Notes under the pieces: generated by a model
Seen by the model: only the letters and a program-made list of their open reading frames with translations
What the model was told of the DNA's origin: nothing
Database searches by the model: none
Shown: positions 30,156 through 45,351 of the stretch, one piece after another
How positions within the stretch are numbered: the stretch's first letter is position 1
How the letters are laid out: each line of letters opens with the position of its first letter
Assembly: GCA_964019155.1 (NCBI GenBank)
Contig: OZ025245.1
Span: forward strand, 6,191,223 to 6,255,222
Length of the DNA: 64,000 nucleotides
From: Osedax fenrisi
Lineage: Eukaryota; Annelida; Polychaeta; Sabellida; Siboglinidae
Reading direction: 5' to 3'
Translations under genes and position numbers: made by a program

Positions 30156-31429
30156 TACGTAGACATGAGGACTAGGCATACCCGTAGGCGCACAGTTAAT
30201 GGAACATCAACAATAACAAATCTGCCAATCTATAGTGAAACATACAATGTTGTAACATTCCTGCCAACTATATACGGACATATTTATTATGGGAGCCATA
30301 TCAATCCAGTGCCACAAATCAACAGTATAAGTGTCACATTCCAAATATTTCATGTATTCATATGCTTATATAAGATAATATGTATTTAATGTATGTATAA
30401 TAAATTTTGAAAGTAAAATAAAAAATAAAGGTTAAGAATAAAAATTATAAATAAATAATTTTTTTATAAATACTAAAATTGTAATTATGTTTTTAAATAT
30501 AATAACTTATATACTATACAAATTATTAATAAATTATTAATACCGTGATTATTTATATATATTGGATAATTTATTAAAATAAAATAAATAAAACTTAAAT
30601 AAAACTTAAATAAAAAGGGGTACCCCAGAGTACACATATGATAAAAAATATATAATTAAGAACAAATATATTTTTTATAAAAGATTAAAATTAATTTGAA
30701 AAAAAAATTAAACAAAAAAAAAGTATACTAAACTTAATTAGCAAATATGTTGTATCGAATCCTGGAATAATAGAAGTGGTGACAAATGATACGTAGACAT
30801 GAGGACTAGGCATACCCGTAGGCGCACAGTTAATGGAACATCAACAATAACAAATCTGCCAATCTATAGTGAGACATACAATGTTGTAACATTCCTGCCA
30901 ACTATATACGGACATATTTATTAAGGGAGCCATATCAATCCAGTGCCACAAATCAACAGTATAAGTGTCACATTCCAAATATTTCATGTATTCATATGCT
31001 TATATAAGATAATATGTATTTAATGTATGTATAATAAATTTTGAAAGTAAAATAAAAAATAAAGGTTAAGAATAAAAATTATAAATAAATAATTTTTTTA
31101 TAAATACTAAAATTGTAATTCTGTTTTTAAATATAATAACTTATATACTATACAAATTATTAATAAATTATTAATACCGTAATTATTTATATATATTGGA
31201 TAATTTATTAAAATAAAATAAATAAAACTTTAATAAAACTTAAATAAAAAGGGGTACCCCAGAGTACACATATGATAAAAAATATATAATTAAGAACAAA
31301 TATATTTTTTATAAAAGATTAAAATTAATTTGAAAAAAAAATTAAACAAAAAAAAAGTATACATCTACTAAACTTAATTAGCAAATATGTTGTATCGAAT
31401 CCTGGAATAATAGAAGTGGTGACAAATGA

Positions 31430-32070
31430 TACGTAGACATGAGGACTAGGCATACCCGTAGGCGCATAGTTAATGGAACATCAACAATAACAAATCTGCC
31501 AATCTATAGTGAGACATACAATGTTGTAACATTCCTGCCAACTATATACGGACATATTTATTAAGGGAGCCATATCAATCCAGTGCCACAAATCAACAGT
31601 ATAAGTGTCACATTCCAAATATTTCATGTATTCATATGCTTATATAAGATAATATGTATTTAATGTATGTATAATAAATTTTGAAAGTAAAATAAAAAAT
31701 AAAGGTTAAGAATAAAAATTATAAATAAATAATTTTTTTTTAAATACTAAAATTGTAATTATGTTTTTAAATATAATAACTTATATACTATACAAATTAT
31801 TAATAAATTATTAATACCGTAATTATTTATATATATTGGATAATTTATTAAAATAAAATAAATAAAACTTAAATAAAACTTAAATAAAAAGGGGTACCCC
31901 AGAGTACACATATGATAAAAAAATATATAATTAAGAACAAATATATTTTTTATAAAAGATTAAAATTAATTTGAAAAAAAAATTAAACAAAAAAAAAGTA
32001 TACATCTACTAAACTTAATTAGCAAATATGATGTATAGAATCCTGGAATAATAGAAGTAGTGACAAATGA
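31430..32070 (+). repeat. Representative satellite monomer (641 bp, landmark to landmark)
   Basis: This copy is close to the majority sequence and serves as a guide to monomer anatomy. From the landmark it has, in order, a 42-codon open frame, GGGAGCCATATCAATCCAG, the 10-bp palindrome CTTATATAAG, and then an A+T-rich half with many AATAAA-like words. GGGGTACCCC follows about 460 bp after the landmark, then a poly-A-rich stretch, GTATAC, and the conserved AACTTAATTAGCAAATATG leading to the next landmark. No rRNA, tRNA, snRNA or spliced-leader sequence is recognisable in it. Confidence 0.85.
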
Positions 32071-35000
32071 TACGTAGACATGAGGACTAGGCATACCCGT
32101 AGGCGCACAGTTAATGGAACATCAACAATAACAAATCTGCCAATCTATAGTGAAACATACAATGTTGTAACATTCCTGCCAACTATATACGGACATATTT
32201 ATTAAGGGAGCCATATCAATCCAGTGCCACAAATCAACAGTATAAGTGTCACATTCCAAATATTTCATGTATTCATATGCTTATATAAGATAATATGTAT
32301 TTAATGTATGTATAATAAATTTTGAAAGTAAAATAAAAAATAAAGGTTAAGAATAAAAATTATAAATAAATAATTTTTTTATAAATACTAAAATTGTAAT
32401 TATGTTTTTAAATATAATAACTTATATACTATACAAATTATTAATAAATTATTAATACCGTAATTATTTATATATATTGGATAATTTATTAAAATAAAAT
32501 AAATAAAACTTAAATAAAACTTAAATAAAAAGGGGTACCCCAGAGTACACATATGATAAAAAAATATATAATTAAGAACAAATATATTTTTTATAAAAGA
32601 TTAAAATGAATTTGAAAAAAAAATTAAACAAAAAAAAAGTATACTAAACTTAATTAGCAAATATGTTGTATCGAATCCTGGAATAATAGAAGTGGTGACA
32701 AATGATACGTAGACATGAGGACTAGGCATACCCGTAGGCGCACAGTTAATGGAACATCAACAATAACAAATCTGCCAATCTATAGTGAGACATACAATGT
32801 TGTAACATTCCTGCCAACTATATACGGACATATTTATTAAGGGAGCCATATCAATCCAGTGCCACAAATCAACAGTATAAGTGTCACATTCCAAATATTT
32901 CATGTATTCATATGCTTATATAAGATAATATGTATTTAATGTATGTATCATAAATTTTGAAAGTAAAATAAAAAATAAAGGTTAAGAATAAAAATTATAA
33001 ATAAATAATTTTTTTATAAATACTATTTTTTTAAATAAATAAATAAAATTGTAATTCTGTTTTTAAATATAATAACTTATATACTATACAAATTATTAAT
33101 AAATTATTAATACCGTAATTATTTATATATATTGGATAATTTATTAAAATAAAATAAATAAAACTTAAATAAAACTTAAATAAAAAGGGGTACCCCAGAG
33201 TACACATATGATAAAAAAATATATAATTAAGAACAAATATTTTTTTTATAAAAGATTAAAATTAATTTGAAAAAAAAATTAAACAAAAAAAAAGTATACA
33301 TCTACTAAACTTAATTAGCAAATATGTTGTATCGAATCCTGGAATAATAGAAGTGGTGACAAATGATACGTAGACAGGAGGACTAGGCATACCCGTAGGC
33401 GCACAGTTAATGGAACATCAACAATAACAAATCTGCCAATCTATAGTGAGACATACAATGTTGTAACATTCCTGCCAACTATATACGGACATATTTATTA
33501 AGGGAGCCATATCAATCCAGTGCCACAAATCAACAGTATAAGTGTCACATTCCAAATATTTCATGTATTCATATGCTTATATAAGATAATATGTATTTAA
33601 TGTATGTATAATAAATTTTGAAAGTAAAATAAAAATTAAAGGTTAAGAATAAAAATTATAAATAAATAATTTTTTTATAAATACTAAAATTGTAATTCTG
33701 TTTTTAAATATAATAACTTATATACTATAAAAATTATTAATAAATTATTAATACCGTAATTATTTATATATATTGGATAATTTATTAAAATAAAATAAAT
33801 AAAACTTAAATAAAACTTAAATAAAAAGGGGTACCCCAGAGTACACATATGATAAAAAAAATATATAATTAAGAACAAATATATTTTTTATAAAAGATTA
33901 AAATTAATTTGAAAAAAAAATTAAACAAAAAAAAAGTATACATATACTAAACTTAATTAGCAAATATGTTGTATCGAATCCTGGAATAATAGAAGTGGTG
34001 ACAAATGATACGTAGACATGAGGACTAGGCATACCCGTAGGCGCACAGTTAATGGAACATCAACAATAACAAATCTGCCAATCTATATTGAGACATACAA
34101 TGTTGTAACATTCCTGCCAACTATATACGGACATATTTATTAAGGGAGCCATATCAATCCAGTGCCACAAATCAACAGTATAAGTGTCACATTCCAAATA
34201 TTTCATGTATTCATATGCTTATATAAGATAATATGTATTTAATGTATGTATCATAAATTTTGAAAGTAAAATAAAAAATAAAGTTTAAGAATAAAAATTA
34301 TAAATAAATAATTTTTTTATAAATACTATTTTTTTTAAATAAATAAATAAAATTGTAATTCTGTTTTTAAATATAATAACTTATATACTATACAAATTAT
34401 TAATAAATTATTAATACCGTAATTATTTATATATATTGGATAATTTATTAAAATAAAATAAATAAAACTTAAATAAAACTTAAATAAAAAGGGGTACCCC
34501 AGAGTACACATATGATAAAAAAATATATAATTAAGAACAAATATATTTTTTATAAAAGATTAAAATGAATTTGAAAAAAAAATTAAACAAAAAAAAAGTA
34601 TACTAAACTTAATTAGCAAATATGTTGTATCGAATCCTGGAATAATAGAAGTGGTGACAAATGATACGTAGACATGAGGACTAGGCATACCCGTAGGCGC
34701 ACAGTTAATGGAACATCAACAATAACAAATCTGCCAATCTATAGTGAGACATACAATGTTGTAACATTCCTGCCAACTATATACGGACATATTTATTAAG
34801 GGAGCCATATCAATCCAGTGCCACAAATCAACAGTATAAGTGTCACATTCCAAATATTTCATGTATTCATATGCTTATATAAGATAATATGTATTTAATG
34901 TATGTATAATAAATTTTGAAAGTAAAATAAAAAATAAAGGTTAAGAATAAAAATTATAAATAAATAATTTTTTTATAAATACTAAAATTGTAATTCTGTT

Positions 35001-37221
35001 TTTAAATATAATAACTTATATCATATAAAAATTATTAATAAATTATTAATACCGTAATTATTTATATATATTGGATAATTTATTAAAATAAAATAAATAA
35101 AACTTAAATAAAACTTAAATAAAAATGGGTACCCCAGAGTACACATATGATAAAAAAAATATATAATTAAGAACAAATATATTTTTTATAAAAGATTAAA
35201 ATTAATTTGAAAAAAAAATTAAACAAAAAAAAAGTATACATCTACTAAACTTAATTAGAAAATATGTTGTATCGAATCCTGGAATAATAGAAGTGGTGAC
35301 AAATGATACGTAGACATATGGACTAGGCATACCCGTAGGCGCACAGTTAATGGAACATCAACAATAACAAATCTGCCAATCTATAGTGAGACATACAATG
35401 TTGTAACATTCCTGCCAACTATATACGGACATATTTATTAAGGGAGCCATATCAATCCAGTGCCACAAATCAACAGTATGAGTGTCACATTCCAAATATG
35501 TCATGTATTCATATGCTTATATAAGATAATATGTATTTAATGTATGTATAATAAATTTTGAAAGTAAAATAAAAAATAAAGGTTAAGAATAAAAATTATA
35601 AATAAATAATTTTTTTATAAATACTAAAATTGTAATTCTGTTTTTAAATATAATAACTTATATACTATACAAATTATTAATAAATTATTAATACCGTAAT
35701 TATTTATATATATTGGATAATTTATTAAAATAAAATAAATAAAACTTAAATAAAACTTAAATAAAAAGGGGTACCCCAGAGTACACATATGATAAAAAAT
35801 ATATAATTAAGAACAAATATATTTTTTATAAAAGATTAAAATTAATTTGAAAAAAAAATTAAACAAAAAAAAAGTATACATCTACTAAACTTAATTAGCA
35901 AATATGTTGTATCGAATCCTGGAATAATAGAAGTGGTGACAAATGATACGTAGACATGAGGACTAGGCATACCCGTAGGCGCACAGTTAATGGAACATCA
36001 ACAATAACAAATCTGCCAATCTATAGTGAGACATACAATGTTGTAACATTCCTGCCAACTATATACGGACATATTTATTAAGGGAGCCATATCAATCCAG
36101 TGCCACAAATCAACAGTATAAGTGTCACATTCCAAATATTTCATGTATTCATATGCTTATATAAGATAATATGTATTTAATGTATGTATAATAAATTTTG
36201 AAAGTAAAATAAAAAATAAAGGTTAAGAATAAAAATTATAAATAAATAATTTTTTTATAAATACTAAAATTGTAATTCTGTTTTTAAATATAATAACTTA
36301 TATACTATAAAAATTATTAATAAATTATTAATACCGTAATTATTTATATATTGGATAATTTATTAAAATAAAATAAATAAAACTTAAATAAAACTTAAAT
36401 AAAAAGGGGTACCCCAGAGTACACATATGATAAAAAAAATATATAATTAAGAACAAATATATTTTTTATAAAAGATTAAAATTAATTTGAAAAAAAAATT
36501 AAACAAAAAAAAAGTATACTAAACTTAATTAGCAAATATGTTGTATCGAATCCTGGAATAATAGAAGTGGTGACAAATGATACGTAGACATGACGACTAG
36601 GCATACCCGTAGGCGCACAGTTAATGGAACATCAACAATAACAAATCTGCCAATCTATAGTGAGACATACAATGTTGTAACATTCCTGCCAACTATATAC
36701 GGACATATTTATTAAGGGAGCCATATCAATCCAGTGCCACAAATCAACAGTATAAGTGTCACATTCCAAATATGTCATGTATTCATATGCTTATATAAGA
36801 TAATATGTATTTAATGTATGTATAATAAATTTTGAAATAAAATAAAAAATAAAGATTAAGAATAAAAATTATAAATAAATAATTTTTTTATAAATACTAA
36901 AATTGTAATTATGTTTTTAAATATAATAACTTATATACTATACAAATTATTAATAAATTATTAATACCGTAATTATTTATATATATTGGATAATTTATTA
37001 AAATAAAATAAATAAAACTTAAATAAAACTTAAATAAAAAGGGGTACCCCAGAGTACTCATATGATAAAAAAAATATATAATTAAGAACAAATATATTTT
37101 TTATAAAAGATTAAAATTAATTTGAAAAAAAAATTAAACAAAAAAAAAGTATACATCTACTAAACTTAATTAGCAAATATATTGTATCGAATCCTGGAAT
37201 AATAGAAGTGGTGACAAATGA

Positions 37222-40200
37222 TACGTAGACATGAGGACTAGGCATACCCGTAGGCGCACAGTTAATGGAACATCAACAATAACAAATCTGCCAATCTATA
37301 GTGAGACATACAATGTTGTAACATTCCTGCCAACTATATACGGATATATTTATTAAGGGAGCCATATCAATCCAGTGCCACAAATCAACAGTATAAGTGT
37401 CACATTCCAAATATGTCATGTATTCATATGCTTATATAAGATAATATGTATTTAATGTATGTATCATACATTTTGAAAGTAAAATAAAAAATAAAGGTTA
37501 AGAATAAAAATTATAAATAAATAATTTTTTTATAAATACTAAAATTGTAATTATGTTTTTAAATATAATAACTTATATACTATACAAATTATTAATAAAT
37601 TATTAATACCGTAATTATTTATATATATTGGATAATTTATTAAAATAAAATAAATTAAACTTAAATAAAACTTAAATAAAAAGGGGTACCCCAGAGTACA
37701 CATATGATAAAAAAATATATAATTAAGAACAAATATATTTTTTATAAAAGATTAAAATTAATTTGAAAAAAAAATTAAACAAAAAAAAAGTATACTAAAC
37801 TTAATTAGCAAATATGTTGTATCGAATCCTGGAATAATAGAAGTGGTGACAAATGATACGTAGACATGAGGACTAGGCATACCCGTAGGCGCACAGTTAA
37901 TGGAACATCAACAATAACAAATCTGCCAATCTATAGTGTGACATACAATGTTGTAACATTCCTGCCAACTATATACGGACATATTTATTAAGGGAGCCAT
38001 ATCAATCCAGTGCCACAAATCAACAGTATAAGTGTCACATTCCAAATATTTCATGTATTCATATGCTTATATAAGATAATATGTATTTAATGTATGTATA
38101 ATAAATTTTGAAAGTAAAATAAAAAATAAAGGTTAAGAATAAAAATTATAAATAAATAATTTTTTTATAAATACTAAAATTGTAATTCTGTTTTTAAATA
38201 TAATAACTTATATACTATACAAATTATTAATAAATTATTAATACCGTAATTATTTATATATATTTGATAATTTATTAAAATAAAATAAATAAAACTTAAA
38301 TAAAACTTAAATAAAAAGGGGTACCCCAGAGTACACATATGATAAAAAAATATATAATTAAGAACAAATATATTTTTTATAAAAGATTAAAATGAATTTG
38401 AAAAAAAAATTAAACAAAAAAAAAGTATACTAAACTTAATTAGCAAATATGTTGTATCGAATCCTGGAATAATAGAAGTGGTGACAAATGATACGTAGAC
38501 ATGAGGACTAGGCATACCCGTAGGCGCACAGTTAATGGAACATCAACAATAACAAATCTGCCAATCTATAGTGAGACATACAATGTTGTAACATTCCTGC
38601 CAACTATATACGGACATATTTATTAAGGGAGCCATATCAATCCAGTGCCACAAATCAACAGTATAAGTGTCACATACCAAATATTTCATGTATTCATATG
38701 CTTATATAAGATAATATGTATTTAATGTATGTATCATAAATTTTGAAAGTAAAATAAAAAATAAAGTTTAAGAATAAAAATTATAAATAAATAATTTTTT
38801 TATAAATACTAAAATTGTAATTCTGTTTTTAAATATAATAACTTATATACTATACAAATTATTAATAAATTATTAATACCGTAATTATTTATATATATTG
38901 GATAATTTATTAAAATAAAATAAATAAAACTTAAATAAAACTTAAATAAAAAGGGGTACCCCAGAGTACACATATGATAAAAAAATATATAATTAAGAAC
39001 AAATATATTTTTTATAAAAGATTAAAATTAATTTGAAAAAAAAATTAAACAAAAAAAAAGTATACATCTACTAAACTTAATTAGCAAATATGGTGTATAG
39101 AATCCTGGAATAATAGAAGTGGTGACAAATGATACGTAGACATGAGGACTAGGCATACCCGTAGGCGCACAGTTAATGGAACATCAACAATAACAAATCT
39201 GCCAATCTATAGTGAAACATACAATGTTGTAACATTCCTGCCAACTATATACGGACATATTTATTAAGGGAGCCATATCAATCTAGTGCCACAAATCAAC
39301 AGTATAAGTGTCACATTCCAAATATTTCATGTATTCATATGCTTATATAAGATAATATGTATTTAATGTATGTATAATCAATTTTGAAAGTAAAATAAAA
39401 AATAAAGGTTAAGAATAAAAAATTATAAATAAATAATTTTTTTATAAATACTAAAATTGTAATTCTGTTTTTAAATATAATAACTTATATACTATACAAA
39501 TTATTAATAAATTATTAATACCGTAATTATTTATATATTGGATAATTAATTAAAATAAAATAAATAAAACTTAAATAAAACTTAAATAAAAAGGGGTACC
39601 CCAGAGTACACATATGATAAAAAAATATATAATTAAGAACAAATATATTTTTTATAAAAGATTAAAATGAATTTGAAAAAAAAATTAAACAAAAAAAAAG
39701 TATACTAAACTTAATTAGCAAATATGTTGTATCGAATCCTGGAATAATAGAAGTGGTGACAAATGATACGTAGACATGAGGACTAGGCATACCCGTAGGC
39801 GCACAGTTAATGGAACATCAACAATAACAAATCTGCCAATCTATAGTGAGACATACAATGTTGTAAAATTCCTGCCAACTATATACGGACATATTTATTA
39901 AGGGAGCCATATCAATCCAGTGCCACAAATCAACAGTATAAGTGTCACATTCCAAATATTTCATGTATTCATATGCTTATATAAGATAATATGTATTTAA
40001 TGTATGTATAATAAATTTTGAAAGTAAAATAAAAAATAAAGGTTAAGAATAAAAATTATAAATAAATAATTTTTTTATAAATACTAAAATTGTAATTATG
40101 TTTTTAAATATAATAACTTATATACTATACAAATTATTAATAAATTATTAATACCGTAATTATTTATATATATTGGATAATTTATTAAAATAAAATAAAT

Positions 40201-43200
40201 AAAACTTAAATAAAACTTAAATAAAAAGGGGTACCCCAGAGTACTCATATGATAAAAAAAATATATAATTAAGAACAAATATATTTTTTATAAAAGATTA
40301 AAATTAATTTGAAAAAAAAATTAAACAAAAAAAAAGTATACATCTACTAAACTTAATTAGCAAATATATTGTATCGAATCCTGGAATAATAGAAGTGGTG
40401 ACAAATGATACGTAGACATGAGGACTAGGCATACCCGTAGGCGCACAGTTAATGGAACATCAACAATAACAAATCTGCCAATCTATAGTGAGACATACAA
40501 TGTTGTAACATTCCTGCCAACTATATACGGACATATTTATTAAGGGAGCCATATCAATCCAGTGCCACAAATCAACAGTATAAGTGTCACATTCCAAATA
40601 TTTCATGTATTCATATGCTTATATAAGATAATATGTATTTAATGTATGTATCATAAATTTTGAAAGTAAAATAAAAAATAAAGGTTAAGAATAAAAATTA
40701 TAAATAAATAATTTTTTTATAAATACTAAAATTGTAATTATGTTTTTAAATATAATAACTTATATACTATACAAATTATTAATTAATTATTAATACCGTA
40801 ATTATTTATATATATTGGATAATTTATTAAAATAAAATAAATTAAACTTAAATAAAACTTAAATAAAAAGGGGTACCCCAGAGTACACATATGATAAAAA
40901 AATATATAATTAAGAACAAATATATTTTTTATAAAAGATTAAAATTAATTTGAAAAAAAAATTAAACAAAAAAAAAGTATACTAAACTTAATTAGCAAAT
41001 ATGTTGTATCGAATCCTGGAATAATAGAAGTGGTGACAAATGATACGTAGACATGAGGACTAGGCATACCCGTAGGCGCACAGTTAATGGAACATCAACA
41101 ATAACAAATCTGCCAATCTATAGTGTGACATACAATGTTGTAACATTCCTGCCAACTATATACGGACATATTTATTAAGGGAGCCATATCAATCCAGTGC
41201 CACAAATCAACAGTATAAGTGTCACATTCCAAATATTTCATGTATTCATATGCTTATATAAGATAATATGTATTTAATGTATGTATCATAAATTTTGAAA
41301 GTAAAATAAAAAATAAAGGTTAAGAATAAAAATTATAAATAAATAATTTTTTTATAAATACTAAAATTGTAATTATGTTTTTAAATATAATAACTTATAT
41401 ACTATACAAATTATTAATAAATTATTAATACCGTAATTATTTATATATATTGGATAATTTATTAAAATAAAATAAATAAAATTTAAATAAAACTTAAATA
41501 AAAAGGGGTACCCCAGAGTACACATATGATAAAAAATATATAATTAAGAACAAATATATTTTTTATAAAAGATTAAAATTAATTTGAAAAAAAATTTAAC
41601 AAAAAAAAAGTATACATCTACTAAACTTAATTAGCAAATATGTTGTATCGAATCCTGGAATAATAGAAGTGGTGACAAATGATACGTAGACATGAGGACT
41701 AGGCATACCCGTAGGCGCACAGTTAATGGAACATCAACAATAACAAATCTGCCAATCTATAGTGAGACATACAATGTTGTAACATTCCTGCCAACTATAT
41801 ACGGACATATTTATTAAGGGAGCCATATCAATCCAGTGCCACAAATCAACAGTATAAGTGTCACATTCCAAATATTTCATGTATTCATATGCTTATATAA
41901 GATAATATGTATTTAATGTATGTATAATAAATTTTGAAAGTAAAATAAAAAATAAAGGTTAAGAATAAAAATTATAAATAAATAATTTTTTTATAAATAC
42001 TAAAATTGTAATTCTGTTTTTAAATATAATAACTTATATACTATACAAATTATTAATAAATTAATAATACCGTAATTATTTATATATATTGGATAATTTA
42101 TTAAAATAAAATAAATAAAACTTAAATAAAACTTAAATAAAAAGGGGTACCCCAGAGTACACATATGATAAAAAAAATATATAATTAAGAACAAATATAT
42201 TTTTTATAAAAGATTAAAATTAATTTGAAAAAAAAATTAAACAAAAAAAAAGTATACATTTACTAAACTTAATTAGCAAATATGTTGTATCGAATCCTGG
42301 AATAATAGAAGTGGTGACAAATGATACGTAGACATGATGACTAGGCATACCCGTAGGCGCACAGTTAATGGAACATCAACAATAACAAATCTGCCAATCT
42401 ATAGTGAAACATACAATGTTGTAACATTCCTGCCAACTATATACGGACATATTTATTAAGGGAGCCATATCAATCCAGTGCCACAAATCAACAGTATAAG
42501 TGTCACATTCCAAATATTTCATGTATTCATATGCTTATATAAGATAATATGTATTTAATGTATGTATAATAAATTTTGAAAGTAAAATAAAAAATAAAGG
42601 TTAAGAATAAAAATTATAAATAAATAATTTTTTTATAAATACTAAAATTGTAATTATGTTTTTAAATATAATAACTTATATACTATACAAATTATTAATA
42701 AATTATTAATACCGTAATTATTTATATATATTGGATAATTTAAAATAAAATAAATAAAACTTAAATAAAACTTAAATAAAAAGGGGTACCCCAGAGTACA
42801 CATATGATAAAAAATATATAATTAAGAACAAATATATTTTTTATAAAAGATTAAAATTAATTTGAAAAAAAATTAAACAAAAAAAAAGTATACATCTCCT
42901 AAACTTAATTAGCAAATATGTTGTATCGAATCGTGGAATAATAGAAGTGGTGACAAATGATACGTAGACATGAGGACTAGGCATACCCGTAGGCGCACAG
43001 TTAATGGAACATCAACAATAACAAATCTGCCAATCTATAGTGAGACATACAATGTTGTAACATTCCTGCCAACTATATACGGACATATTTATTAAGAGAG
43101 CCATATCAATCCAGTGCCACAAATCAACAGTATAAGTGTCACATTCCAAATATGTCATGTATTCATATGCTTATATAAGATAATATGTATTTAATGTATG

Positions 43201-43596
43201 TATAATAAATTTTGAAAGTAAAATAAAAAATAAAGGTTAAGAATAAAAATTATAAATAAATAATTTTTTTATAAATACTAAAATTGTAATTATGTTTTTA
43301 AATATAATAACTTATATACTATACAAATTATTAATAAATTATTAATACCGTAATTATTTATATATATTGGATAATTTATTAAAATAAAATAAATAAAACT
43401 TAAATAAAACTTAAATAAAAAGGGGTACCCCAGAGTACACATATGATAAAAAAATATATAATTAAGAACAAATATATTTTTTATAAAAGATTAAAATTAA
43501 TTTGAAAAAAAAATTAAACAAAAAAAAAGTATACTAAACTTAATTAGCAAATATGTTGTATCGAATCCTGGAATAATAGAAGTTATGACAAATGAT
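37222..43596 (+). repeat. Large intra-array duplication, right copy (about 6.4 kb, ten monomers)
   Basis: This is the partner of 14,173-20,551 at an offset of about 23,045-23,049 bp. Small private differences, such as GGATATATTTATT near 37,342 and a 4-bp loss near 42,740, show that the copies have begun to diverge. Past 43,596 the sequence resembles the 25,661-26,935 units more than the expected partner, so the block edge is a mosaic junction. Confidence 0.83.
38492..40408 (+). repeat. Three-monomer block, copy 3 of 3
   Basis: It has the same three-monomer marker set as at 11,617 and 15,443, with private changes such as ATATCAATCTAGTGCC near 39,275. Confidence 0.8.
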
Positions 43597-45066
43597 ACGT
43601 AGACATGAGGACTAGGCATACCCGTAGGCGCACAGTTAATGGAACATCAACAATAACAAATCTGCCAATCTATAGTGTGACATACAATGTTGTAACATTC
43701 CTGCCAACTATATACGGACATATTTATTAAGGGAGCCATATCAATCCAGTGCCACAAATCAACAGTATAAGTGTCACATTCCAAATATTTCATGTATTCA
43801 TAAGCTTATATAAGATAATATGTATTTAATGTATGTATCATAAATTTTGAAAGTAAAATAAAAAATAAAGGTTAAGAATAAAAATTATAAATAAATAATT
43901 TTTTTATAAATACTAAAATTGTAATTATGTTTTTAAATATAATAACTTATATACTATACAAATTATTAATAAATTATTAATACCGTAATTATTTATATAT
44001 ATTGGATAATTTATTAAAATAAAATAAATAAAATTTAAATAAAACTTAAATAAAAAGGGGTACCCCAGAGTACACATATGATAAAAAATATATAATTAAG
44101 AACAAATATATTTTTTATAAAAGATTAAAATTAATTTGAAAAAAAATTTAACAAAAAAAAAGTATACATCTACTAAACTTAATTAGCAAATATTTTGTAT
44201 CGAATCCTGGAATAATAGAAGTGGTGACAAATGATACGTAGACATGAGGACTAGGCATACCCGTAGGCGCACAGTTAATGGAACATCAACAATAACAAAT
44301 CTGCCAATCTATAGTGTGACATACAATGTTGTAACATACCTGCCAACTATATACGGACATATTTATTAAGGGAGCCATATCAATCCAGTGCCACAAATCA
44401 ACAGTATAAGTGTCACATTCCAAATATTTCATGTATTCATATGCTTATATAAGATAATATGTATTTAATGTATGTATAATAAATTTTGAAAGTAAAATAA
44501 AAAATAAAGGTTAAGAATAAAAATTATAAATAAATAATTTTTTTATAAATACTAAAATTGTAATTCTGTTTTTAAATATAATAACTTATATACTATACAA
44601 ATTATTAATAAATTATTAATACCGTAATTATTTATATATATTTGATAATTTATTAAAATAAAATAAATAAAACTTAAATAAAACTTAAATAAAAAGGGGT
44701 ACCCCAGAGTACACATATGATAAAAAAATATATAATTAAGAACAAATATATTTTTTATAAAAGATTAAAATGAATTTGAAAAAAAATTAAACAAAAAAAA
44801 AGTATACATCTATTAAACTTAATTAGCAAATATGTTGTATCGAATCCTGGAATAATAGAAGTGGTGACAAATGATACGTAGACATGAGGACTAGGCATAC
44901 CCGTAGGCGCACAGTTAATGGAACATCAACAATAACAAATCTGCCAATCTATAGTGAGACATACAATGTTGTAACATTCCTGCCAACTATATACGGACAT
45001 ATTTATTAAGGGAGCCATATCAATCCAGTGCCACAAATCAACAGTATAAGTGTCACATTCCAAATA

Positions 45067-45317
45067 TTAATTTTTTTAATAAATAAATAAAATTGTAATT
45101 CTGTTTTTAAATATAATAACTTGTATACTATAAAAATGTATTAATACCGTAATTATTTATATATATTGGATAATTTATTAAAATAAAATAAATAAAAAAG
45201 TAAAATTTGTGTTGAAAGTAAAATATAAAATAAAGGTTCTATAAATGAAAGGAATGAAATCTATAAATAAATAAATATTGTATATATAGTATACTATAGA
45301 CCCTTCTATATATATAT

Positions 45318-45351
<34 letters not shown>

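Larger units (their letters stand above)
1..45066 (+). repeat. Satellite DNA array, about 70 tandem monomers of about 642 bp
   Basis: One monomer type repeats head to tail without interruption and already runs at base 1, so the true left edge is outside the window. I located the landmark TACGTAGACATG or a one-base variant 70 times (590, 1230, 1901, 2551 and so on to 44,875). Spacings range from 632 to 671 bp. Each monomer has a core of about 330 bp with mixed composition, from about 90 bp before to 240 bp after the landmark, followed by an extremely A+T-rich half. That half has A-runs, short AAACTTAAATA repeats and the palindrome GGGGTACCCC. Length variants arise from a 7-bp indel beside GTATAC, one or two copies of AAACTTAAATA, a 16 to 20 bp insertion near ACTATTTTTTT, and an extra GTATGTATAATAAATTTAAT block. 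Such an array could be centromeric or other heterochromatin, but the sequence does not show which. Confidence 0.98.

Noticed and set aside
30165..30389. A 74-codon plus-strand frame in the array
   Set aside because: It is the ordinary mini-ORF with a single change turning its TAA stop into TAT in one monomer.
2227..42194. Repeated minus-strand frames of about 60-67 codons in the A+T half of many monomers
   Set aside because: They begin at a TTG, consist almost wholly of residues forced by A+T-rich simple sequence, occur in only a minority of monomers, and open or close with A-run length changes.
1..45066. Hammerhead ribozyme, 5S rRNA, snRNA or spliced-leader gene within the monomer
   Set aside because: Both strands of a representative monomer were read for the conserved cores (for example CTGATGA with GAAA), and none was found.
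1..45066. CRISPR array
   Set aside because: The whole unit of about 640 bp repeats with no unique spacers, and the surroundings are eukaryotic.
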